Origin: Candidatus Nitrosopelagicus sp.
Lineage (GTDB): Archaea > Thermoproteota > Nitrososphaeria > Nitrososphaerales > Nitrosopumilaceae
Direction: 5' to 3'
Assembly: GCA_028345195.1 (NCBI GenBank)
Contig: JAOMCX010000003.1
Span: forward strand, 1-64,000
DNA length: 64,000 bases
Positions 38,001 to 50,000 of the stretch are shown piece after piece (positions within the stretch are counted from its first letter, which is position 1; the number at the start of each line of letters is the position of its first letter). The notes beneath the pieces are model-generated. The model made no database searches. It was not told the origin of the DNA and saw nothing but the letters and a program-made list of their open reading frames with translations. A program made the position numbers and the translations under genes.

Positions 38001-41000
38001 AGAATCCATATCATTAACAGATACAAAATCTGTTATTCCCGATAAAGCATTATCAGAAACAGTATCATTAACAGATACAGCTTATGGTGGATTAGGTCAA
38101 GCCCATATTTTCATGAAAGAATCGATTGCATTTACAGATTCAAGTATTGTTTCAGCAAGAGATGTCACTCAATGGATTTCTGAAACTTTACCTGTAAGTG
38201 ATACTTTCTTACGAAACTTCCATCTTTACTACCCATCTCTATCTGAATCCATATCATTAACAGATTCCATAACAGGTGTTTTAGAAACAGGACCAGTAAT
38301 TTATGGTACTGTAAAAACTACTAAGGATTCTGACGGTGCAAGACAAGGATTTGGAATGGGCATGGCAAGTCTTGGAGATTTAGATGGCAATGGAGCGATG
38401 GATTTGGCAATTGGTGCAGCAGACGGTGACAAATGGTATGGAAGTTCAACTGGCACTTATTGGTCATCTAGCAAAAATGGAGCAGTTTACATTACGTATA
38501 TGAATACGGATGGCTCCATCAAATCTACTGTAACAATTGACAAGGATACAACTAATGGTCCGGGGTCAAGTGCAGCTAGCAGTTATGGTAAATCAGTTGC
38601 AAACATTGGCGACATAGATGGAGATGGAATAGTAGACATTGCAGTTGGTGCCGATAAACAAGATAGCGCTAAAGGTGAAGTGTACATTCATTTCTTGAAT
38701 GCAAACGGTTCGGTAAAAAGTACTGCAACAATTAAGGACGGCGTAACAAATGCGCCAGATTTAGCTGCAGGTGATCATTATGGTGCAGACATTGCAAACA
38801 TGGGCGATTTGGATGGAGACGGAATAAATGACATTGCCGTTGGTGCAGACCAGGATAGTAGTAATGGAACAGACAAAGGTGCAGTTTACATTCATTATTT
38901 GAATTCTGATGGAAGTCTAAAAGAAGACACTGTGAAAATTAGACATGGTACAACTAACGGGCCAAGCATAGAGAATAAAGGCAATTATGGAAACTCTGTA
39001 GAAAATATTGGCGACGTAGATGGCGATGGCGTTAATGATTTAGCAGTTAGTGAGACAGACCATTCAAGCACATATGGCTCTCGTGGTACTCTACATATTC
39101 ATTTGATGAACGCTGACGAGTCTATCAAATCAACTAACGAGATTAATCCAAATTCTGCATCACACATGCCGAATCACAGAACTCCATCATACTATGTTAT
39201 GTTTGGAACAGCAATTACAAACATCGGTGATCAAAACGGTGATGGAATTAGTGACATTGCCGTTGGTGCCAGCATGGATGGATATTATCATGGATTAGAT
39301 CAACAATCGTCAGGCAATGTGTATTACGGCAAGATGAGCAGAGGTGCAGTTTACATTCTGTATTTGGACGATGATGCAACGATAAAAGATAGTTATAGAA
39401 TTGATGAAAAGTATATACCGCATTTTGGACCTAATTTAATAGAAAATTATAGCTGGTCTCATGGAGGACAGTTTGGAAGTTCAATTGTAGCTGCTGATAT
39501 TAACGGTAATGAGAAATTAGATCTTATAGTCGGCGCACCATCAGAAAGAGAAGCTGGTAACTATGAAGGTGCAATATGGATTATAAATAATCATCAAGGT
39601 GCAACATATCTCAAAACATACACTCAAGCTATTTCAGAAACGTTAACTTTGACAGATATTGCAGGTAAGAAAACAGTTATTGAAATATCAGAATCATTAT
39701 CAATAACCGATACCATATTATCAGCAAGACAAGTATCAATTTCTGAATCAATATCATTTACTGATACAGCGGTACTTCATGATTTTACAATTGGTAACGT
39801 AGTAACAATATCATTTACTGATACCATTACAATAAGAAAGGCTGTAACTCAATTCATCGATGAGACAGTATCACTAACAGACACAGCAGACGGAGAGAGA
39901 GTTGCAGTTGAACTTTCAGAAACTTTAGCACTGACAGATTCTATTACTATCACTAGAGAATTTGGATTATACAGTTCTACAGAAATTAATCACAATACAT
40001 CAAACGCTCCTGATTTAACTAATAGGCAAGGATTTGGAGCATCTGTTGCAAGTCTTGGGGACATGGATGGTGATGGAGTAGTAGACATTGCAGTTGGTAC
40101 ACAAGGAATTAATGGAGGCAGGAGTAGTCCATGGGAGCCTTTCCAAGCAAACGTCAATGGAGCAGTGTACATTATGTATTTGAACTCTGACGGTTCTGTA
40201 AAATCTACTGTAACAATTGATAAAGATACAACTAATGGGCCAGGTTCAGGTGCAGGTCACGGATATGGACAAGCAATTGCAAGTCTTGGGGATTTGGATG
40301 GTGATGGAGTAGTAGACATTGCAGTAGGAGATCTGAAAGAAGATAATCAAAAAGGCAGAATATTAATTCATTATTTGAACTCTAACGGTTCTGTAAAATC
40401 TACTGTAGAAATTAAACATGGTACAGCAAATGGACCATCATTATCTAACAATGATGAATATGGCGTATCCATCGCAAACATGGGTGACCTAGACGGTGAT
40501 GGAGTAGTAGACATTGCAGTAGGTGCATTTCTAGATGACGATGCAGGTACTGATACAGGTGCAGTTTACATTCATTATTTGAACTCTAACGGTTCTGTAA
40601 AATCTACTGTAAAAATTAATCATGATACAACAAATGGGGCCACCAACGATGGTACTAACTTTGGTAATCAACATTATGGACGTGCTGTAGCAAATATCGG
40701 AGATTTAGACGGTGATGGAGTAACGGATATGGCTGTAAGCGAACCAAGACTTTCATCTTACAGGTATACAGGTCCAGTAAACGTTCATTTTATGAACTCT
40801 AACGGTTCCATAAAATCCACAGTAGAGATTGATGGATATGGATTTTCATCGACTTCAAGAACTGCTTCCGCGTACAGTCAGTTTGGAACATCAATTGTAG
40901 GAATTGGTGACCGGAACAATGATGGAGTACCAGACATGGCTATTGGTGCAGCCCAGGATGGATGGGGACATAGATGGCCAAATAATACGCACGTAAATGA

Positions 41001-44000
41001 AATGGGAAAAGGTTCAGTACATGTTTTAGAAATGAATTCTGATGGAAGTGTCAAAAATAATTTCAGAATTAATGAAATGGAAACAAACGGACCATCAACA
41101 CTTTGGAAGGATGCAGATGGATCGTTTACTACTAACGATGACGGTTGGGCTTGTTGTGGAGACCAGTTTGGATCATCAATGGCACATATCGGAGATTTGG
41201 ATGGGGATAATCAATCAGACCTAATAGTTGGCGCATGGCAAGATAATACAGTAGGCAATCTCGGAAGTAGTTGGAAGGACAAAGGTGCAATTTGGATTAT
41301 ACAATACTCGGGTTCAAAGCCAGATGATACGACTAGCAATATAAAGAATCTTTCAGAATCAGTATCATTTAGTGACAGTGTTGGAAAGGATGCGGTAACG
41401 AAACTTTCAGAGTCCATTTCATTTAGTGACATTTCTTCCATTGGAATTTCAATTTCAGAGTTGATATCATTTACAGATAGTGCAGTTACTGCCGATTATG
41501 TTGTGGGATTATCAGAATCAGTATCATTGACAGATACTGTTAGTCTAGTAAAGGATGTTACTCAAACAATTTCTGAATCAGTATCATTTACGGATAATAC
41601 TTCAAAGATTGTAGGAATTCCATTATCAGAATCAGTATCATTTAGTGAGAGTATTGAACTTGGAGGTCAAACCACAGTTACATTATCTGAATCTGTATCA
41701 TTTAGTGACAGTGTTGGAAAGGATGCGGTAACGAAACTTTCAGAGTCCATTTCATTTAGTGATAGTGCCTCTAAGACTGTAGGAATTCCATTATCAGAAT
41801 CAGTATCATTTACGGATAGTTTATCAAAATCACAACAATACATTATATCAGTATCAGAATCTATAGCGTTATCAGATAACATTTCAAAGTCTAATGAATC
41901 TACAATTAAACTATCAGAATCTGTTTCAGTTGGTGACAGTGTTGGAAAGGATGCGGTAACGAAACTTTCAGAGTCCATTTCATTTAGTGACAATACTTCC
42001 AAATTTGTAGAAATTGGATTATCAGAATCAGTATCATTTGATGATAGTACTTCCAAATCCAGTGCAACTTCAGTTGCAATATCTGAATTAATTTCAGTGG
42101 CAGATAGTATTTCAAAAGATGGTGAGATTACATTATCAGAATCAGTATCGATAACAGATAGTACTTCAATAGGTAAAGCAACTACTAAAAATCTAACAGA
42201 ATCAATAGTACTGACAGATAATGTTGGAAAGAATGTTACAACTGCGCTAACTGAATCTATAATGCTGACAGATGATCTATCTAGAATTAAATTACAAATC
42301 ATACCATTATCAGAATCAATTGCATTCACAGATAGTTTATCTGAGAATAACGATACGGTAGTTCCATTAGCAGAATCAGTTTTGTTAACAGATAGTACTT
42401 TGATTGGAAAGACAGTCACTCAGTCACTAACAGAAACATTACAACTTGATGATACAATTTCGACAAAGAAGAGTATCAATATTTCACTTTCAGAATCTGT
42501 TGCATTAGGAGACAGTATTTCTGCAGGCATATCAGTCACTCAGTCACTATCAGAATCAATTTCATTTGCAGATAGTACTGCTAATACTCCAGAGATTTCA
42601 CTAACAGAGACAATTCAATTGAACGATAGTAATTTGATAGGTAAGACAGTCACTCAGTCACTATCAGAATCAATTTCATTTACAGATGATAGTTCTAAGA
42701 AAGTTGATACAAGTCTATTAGAGTCAATATCATTTACAGATAATATTTCTACAATCAAATCAAGAATTATCTCACTTTCGGAATCTGTTGTCTTAACAGA
42801 TAGTCATTCAAAGGCAATTGATACTAAACTGATAGAGTCAATATCATTAGACGATGGTGTTTCAAAGGCAGTGGATAAGAAATTATCAGAATCTGTACAG
42901 CTGATTGATTTCAGACCATCTTCACCTACAGACATTGTTGCAGTAGATGCTGAAATTATCACTGTCAACCAAGGTGATGGAAGTGAAGCCAATGTGTATA
43001 CTGTCGAAACAGTTGTTATTGGTGGAAAGACGTATGCAATAGTTACAGGTCAAATGGCAGGTGCGTCATCATTGTATACAATGCAGATGATTGATGTCAG
43101 CTATCCTACAAACATTGTTGAAAAAGACTCAGTATTGGTTAACTCTCCTGTAGAGAGACATTTCTTGGGCTTGGATACATTTACTATTGGTGCAAGTACG
43201 TATGCAATACTTTCAACAAATATTCAAGGTGGTGTACGAGTATACGATATCAGTGATCCTGAAAACATAGTAGCTAAAGACACAATGGTTGATAATGCTT
43301 CACTTATGTTAAAAGGTGCAAGAGATGTTGAAATATTTACTATTGGTGCAAGTACGTATGCGATAGTTGCAGCGTATTTAGACAAGGGTGTACAGATAAT
43401 TGACATTAGTGATCCTGAAAACATAGTAGCTAAAAATGCATTTAGCTTCGATTCAGTGGTGCTTACATACCCAGAAGATGTTGAAATATTTACTATTGGT
43501 GCAAGTACGTATGCGATAGTTGCAGCATATGGAGGAGGAACTGGTGTACAGATAATTGACATTAGTGATCCTGAAAACATAGTAGCTAAAGACACAATGG
43601 TTGATACAGGATCACTTGTGCTTCAACAGGCAAAGGATGTGAATGTATTTACTATTGGTGCAAGTACGTATGCGATACTTACTAGTTCTAGTGATAACGG
43701 TGTTCAGATAATTGACATTAGTGATCCTGAAAACATAGTAGCTAAAGATGCACTGGTGTATGATGGAACCCTTGAGCTGCAATACTCACATGGTATTGAC
43801 ACGTTTACGAGTGGCTCCAGTACATATGCCATTGTTGCAAATTGGGGATACACCTCTGGCGGTGTACAAACACTTGACATCAGTGATCCTGAAAACATAG
43901 TTGCACTAGATGCTGAAACTGATGGAAATAATGGATTTGATATGCTTAGTGGTGCAAATGATGTTGATACGTTTACTATTGGTGCAAGTACGTATGCGAT

Positions 44001-47000
44001 AGTTGCAGCACAGGAGAGTGGCGGGGGTGTACAGATAATTAAATTATTAACAACTGGCGAGGGTCTTGTTGTAGGTAAAACAATCACCCAATCGCTAACA
44101 GAATCGATTTCATTGTCAGATAGCATCTCCAGTACTCCAGAAATTGTACTCTCAGAATCAGTCGTATTAACAGATGGAATAACTATTGGAAAGACAGTCA
44201 CTCAATCATTAACAGAAACATTACAACTACAAACGACTAGTCATTCTCCACCTACAGACATCATAGCAGTTGATGCTGAAAATGATGGCGTAAATGGATT
44301 TGATGCACTTAATGGTGCAACTGACGTTGACACATTTACTATTGGTTCAAGTACGTATGCAATAGTTACAGGTAAGTTTGATTCTGGTGTTCAGATGATT
44401 GATGTTAGTGATCCTACAAACATTGTTGCATTAGATGAGGAATTTGATGCAAGTGCATGGAACTGGAATATGCCAGGAGCACACGGAGTTGAGACATTTA
44501 CTATTGGTTCAAGTACGTATGCGATAGTTACAGGACCTTCGGGCATTTTTGCAACGGATAGTATACAGATGATTGATGTTAGTGATCCTACAAACATTGT
44601 TGCATTAGATAATGAGAGGGAAGGATCTAATGGATTTTTGAGGATTAGAGACGCATATAATGTTGAGACATTTACTATTGGTTCAAGTACGTATGCGATA
44701 GTTCCAGCATACGGTGGTAACGGTGTGCAGACGATTGATGTTAGTGATCCTACAGACATTGTTGCATTGGATAATGAATATAATAACAATAATGGATTTG
44801 ATAGACTTACGAGAGCAACTGATGTTGCTATCTTTACTATTGGTTTAAGTACGTATGCGATAGTTACAGCAGGATCACCACTTGGACATGGTGTTCAGAT
44901 AATTGATGTTAGTGATCCTACAGACATTGTTGCAAAAGATAGTGCAAGTTATGGCACGGATATGCAAACTTACAGTGCACACGGAGTAGAGACATTTACT
45001 ATTGGTTCAAGTACGTATGCGATAGTAACCAGTCAAGGTGGAAGCACTAGTGGCGTGCAGATAATTGATGTTAGTGATCCTACAAACATTGTTGCAAAAG
45101 ATGCTGCAAATGCCTTGGAAAATGAATTTGAGGAACTTCTATGGGCACATGACGTTGACATATTTACTAACGGTGCAAGTACGTATGCGATAGTTACAGC
45201 ACGAGCAGATAACGGTGTTCAGATAATTGATGTTAGTGATCCTACAAACATTGTTGCATTGGATGCTAAAGATGGCAGTGATGATCGTGAAGATGGATTT
45301 ACTGCACTTTTGGGCGCACGTGGAGTAGACACATTCACTATTGGTGCAAGTACGTATGCGATAGTCGCATCTCAACAAAGTGATGGTGTGCAGATAATTA
45401 AATTATCAACTGCAACTGCAACTGGGGATGATGCAATTTTGATAAATAAAAATATCAACACTTCACTTTCTGAATCTATAGCACTCACAGATAGTATTGT
45501 TGCAGGCATATCAGTCACTCAGTCATTAACAGAATCAATTTCATTGTCAGATAGCATCTCCAGTACTTTAGAAATCGTACTAAATGAATCAGTATTATTT
45601 ACAGATGGAATAACTATTGGAAAGACAGTAACTCAGTCATTAACAGAAACATTACAACTACAAACAGCCAGTCAATATAATGACATCACTGCAGTAAGAG
45701 CAGCAATTCTAGGAAATCAATTGATCCATCATACGCATGGAGGTTGGTCCTCACTAGTCCATTTGGATTCAAATACGTATGCGTTAGCTTTTCAAAGTGG
45801 AATTAACAGATCAGGAATTTCTACATTTACCATCTCGCCTGATGGTCAAACAATTACAGAATTAGATTTCATGCTGCATGATGTTAGTAATAGCGGATAC
45901 AACTCCCTAGTAAAAGTCGATTCAGATACGGTTGCGTTAGCGTATAGGTCTTCTAATTCAGGTACCATTAAGACATTTGATATTGACAGTGATGGAGACA
46001 TCACACTTGCAGATAGTTTAGTGCATGCTACAGGTGGTGTATTTTTCAACTCACTAGTTCAAGTCGATTCAGATACGTTTGCGTTAGCGTATGTGGATTG
46101 CGTTTGGTGCGTAGGTGCAATGTACATTGCGACAGTTGATATTGATAGTGATGGAGACATCACAGCAGTAAAGACACAGTCTGAGGGAAATATTTCATAT
46201 CAGTATAATGGAGAAGGATACAACTCACTAGTTCAAGTCGATTCAGATACGTTTGCGTTAGCGTATACTGGCGCTTTTTATGATGGTTACATTTCAACAT
46301 TAACCATCTCGTCTGATGGTCAAACAATTACAAAAGTAGATACTTTAGAGCATGATGAAATAAACGGAAAATGGAACTCACTAGTTCAAGTGGATTCAGA
46401 TACGTATGCGTTAGCGTATCAGGGTAATGGTGGTGGTTACATTTCAACATTTGATATTGATAGTGATGGAGACATCACAGCAGTAAAGACACAGTCTGAG
46501 GGAAATAATCTAGAGTATAGTGGAGACGTCAACGCTGTGGAGTCTTGGGGCAAGTCATTCGTTAAAATGGATTCAGATACGTTTGCGTTAGCGCATACTA
46601 ATCCTTATTCGGGAGGTCACATCACTACATTCAACATCTCGTCTAATGGTCAAGCAATTACAAAATTATCTGCTTTACAGCATGATACAGATTATGCAAC
46701 AAGAGGAACCATGCTCAAAGTGGGTTCAGATACAGTTGCAATAGCGTATTATGGTGGTGGTGGTAATGGCGGTATCATTTCTACAGTTACAATTGGAACA
46801 GGAGCTGATCTAATTTCGATAAATAAGAATATCAACACTTCACTTTCTGAATCCATAACACTCACAGATAGTATTGGTGCAGGCATATCAGTCACTCAGT
46901 CATTAACAGAAACAATTTCATTTGCAGACAGCATTACTAGAGCTCCAATCAAAAATCTTTCAGAATCAATAGTGTTGAGTGCTCTACTTGAGACTAGATA

Positions 47001-50000
47001 TTCACCAAGAATAGCAGAGATATTAACATTTACAGATACAGTTGAAATACAAAGATCACCACTTGCTCCACATCTCTTTGCAGTTCCAGCAGAAGACATT
47101 GTCACTTTAGCATGGAATCCACAGAGCGATTCAAGAGTTGCGCCAATCACCGATTATGTTATACAACACAGCACTGATGAAATAAACTGGACTACAATTA
47201 ATGATGGTGTTAATTCAGTAAGAGCATATTCAGTTGAACCAAGCTATCCGGGATGTCCAAATGCTCCATTGCCATGTATGGAAAATGGAGTAGACAGTTA
47301 CTTCCGTGTACAAGCAATCAATAATCTTGGTACTGGTGAATGGTCTATTGTACAAGATGCAATGCCAGAATCTGATGACAATGAATTTGTAAGAGAAGTA
47401 GTAGTTACTCCTCAACCAGAAAAGTTTACTGTTTCATGGGAACCACATCCAAATTATTGGATGGACATTGTTGATTATTTGATATATCATGCAAATACAC
47501 CAAGTGGTCCATGGACATTATACGATGATGGTTACAATACATTAACAACTGTAACGATTGATGGAATTTCCTCATTTGAGCCTACATTTGTAAAGGTTCA
47601 ACCAGTCATGGAAAGCAATAACGGATGTGCAGCAGATGAAGAGACAGGTCCAGGTGCATCTCAAATAGCATGGACAATGCCATTAAAACAAACACCTAGA
47701 CAGATTCCAGCAGATGATATTTTCACATTCCCAGAAGATGATTCTGTGACTATAGAGTGGGAAAAACCAAGAACAGGAGGAGCAGAAATTGAATATTATC
47801 AAATACAAAAGAAAATGAAAATGCTTGGAGGTATTTGGTCTCCATGGCAAAATCCTCCAGATGATGTACGGGTTACAGCAGATGCTTATGATTGGTATGA
47901 ACATGAAATCATAGGTTTAATGAGTAAATCTGAATATCAGTTCCAAATTCGTGGTGTCAATGAAATTGGAAATGGAGTTTGGTCAAATTCTATCAATGTT
48001 GAAACAAAAGAAGGTGCAGTTCAAAACTTCCATAAAGTTTCAGATGTCTGGTGGGGAGATGACTACATGGATAATGATTATGACGGTCTAACAGATGAAG
48101 AAGATGAACAAAGATACGGTCCTCCAGCATTCCAAGAAAGCTTTGACTATTCTGCAGAAGGCACAAATTTCGGCGATGATCAATTCTTCGGTGAAGCACA
48201 AGACTTTGGTGCAGGTCAAACATTTGGAGACAATACAGAGTTCTATGCAGGACAAACATTTGACGATGATGTAAACTTCTCTGGTAAGAACATCAAGTTT
48301 AATGGTGCAAACTTCCAAAATGCAGAAACATTTGGAGATGGTGCAGCATTTGAAGGTACACAGTCATTTACTGGACAAAACACATTCGGCGATTCAACTG
48401 AATTTAAAGGTGCACAGAACTTTGGTTCGGCCATACAGACATTTGGAGATGGAGTAAAATTCCATGGCGCTACCGACTTTGCTGATGGTCAAACATTTGG
48501 TGCAAACACAGAATTTGCTGATGGACAGAGATTTGATGCAACAGAAGATTATGACTTTGAGATGATAGGATTAGACTTTGGTGCAGGTACTACATTTGGC
48601 AGGGCAGAAGTATTTGGTAGAGGTGCTGAGTTTAATGACGGTGCAGTCGACTTTTACGGTACAAACACATTTGGCTACGGTACAAAATTCGCTGCAGGAC
48701 AAGACTTTGACGCACCTCAGATATTTGGTCAAGGAGTTGATTTCGAAGACAATATGGAATTTGCTGACGGTCAGGTATTTGCACTAGACTTTGACTTTAA
48801 TGAAGAAGGATTGGAATTCGGTAACAATACAGTCTTTTGTGAGGGAGAAGAGATAGGAGCTGGTGCCGAGTTTAAGGGAGCCGTACAATTGGGAGGCGTT
48901 ACTAAATTCAAGGGCGAAGAAGGAAAGCCAATAAAATTCGCTGCAGGACAAGACTTTGATGATTACATTCACGACTTTATTGGCGAGGTAGAATTCATGG
49001 GAGAAATGGATTTCAGAGAAGGTCAGGACTTTGAAGGAGATGTAGAATTCAAAGGATTGTTTGATTACGACGATATGTTTGGCAAAAAACTGGAGTTCAA
49101 AGGAGATGATGTACACTTCTTCATGCCTCCAACTGTTTTGATAGGTGATGAATACTATACCCCTCCACTTGCAATTCCACCGGGAACCGTATTTGGAGAT
49201 GGATTTGACTATGACGATATGTTCTCAGATGCTGATAACGACGGAGTAAACGATGAATACTATGTATTTGAACCAGGGGTAGAATTTGCAACAGAAACTA
49301 GATTCCCACCAATGATAGAATTTGCAGATGGATTCTCCAAAAGTGACATGTTAGGAAAGACATTCACATTTGATGAAGGTGTTTTCTTTGCAGGAGATCC
49401 AATTTTCCCACCAGGACAAAAAATTAAACCAGGAGTAATGTGGGACGAGCCACCAACTTTTGAAGCTGGTGTGAACATAGACCCGGGACTTGCATTACCA
49501 TTAAACACAAAGTTTAGTGAAAATCTAGAATTACCGGCATTTGTAGCTACACCATATGGAATGTTATTAGCACCAATAACATGTGAAGATGAACATTGTA
49601 TACCAGATGAAAGTGCATACTTGGAGCCAGGCGAATTGTTACCACCGGGAGTGGATCCAGCACCGGTTGTAAATTTCATTACAAATACAAACAAAACATT
49701 TGCAAACCCAGGTCTTGGATTTGAAATGGAATTTGATACAGTTGCAAAAGATGGAAAAGTAAATGTTGATCTACAGGATCCTGTTAGCGTTCCTGCAACT
49801 AGTCCTGGTGACACTCCAGGACAACGTGCCATGACATCAGGTACGGGTATTTTCCAAAATGTTGGTTCAATCATTGATGTATCAGTAGATACAGCATCTG
49901 CCACAGGTGCAATGACCGTTACACTTCCATATGATGAATCAACACTTGGCACTGTCTCTGAAGATGAAATAGTCCTACTCCACTATACAGGTGGACAATG

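Noticed and set aside
41667-42419. 250-aa antisense open frame over the SES repeats
   Set aside because: It mirrors the low-complexity repeat of the giant gene (SDN/TDS-rich) and disappears as a coherent protein outside the repeat block.
41341-42910. Possible CRISPR-like array
   Set aside because: Repeat units vary in length and sequence and keep an open reading frame; there are no unique spacers and no cas genes.
43224-44789. Antisense frames (123, 165 and 132 aa) opposite the LVIVD propellers
   Set aside because: They are periodic shadows of the blade repeats and break where blades diverge.
49260-49952. 230-aa antisense frame
   Set aside because: Lies wholly within the giant coding frame, with composition set by the complementary Gly/Pro/Phe repeats; no independent start context.
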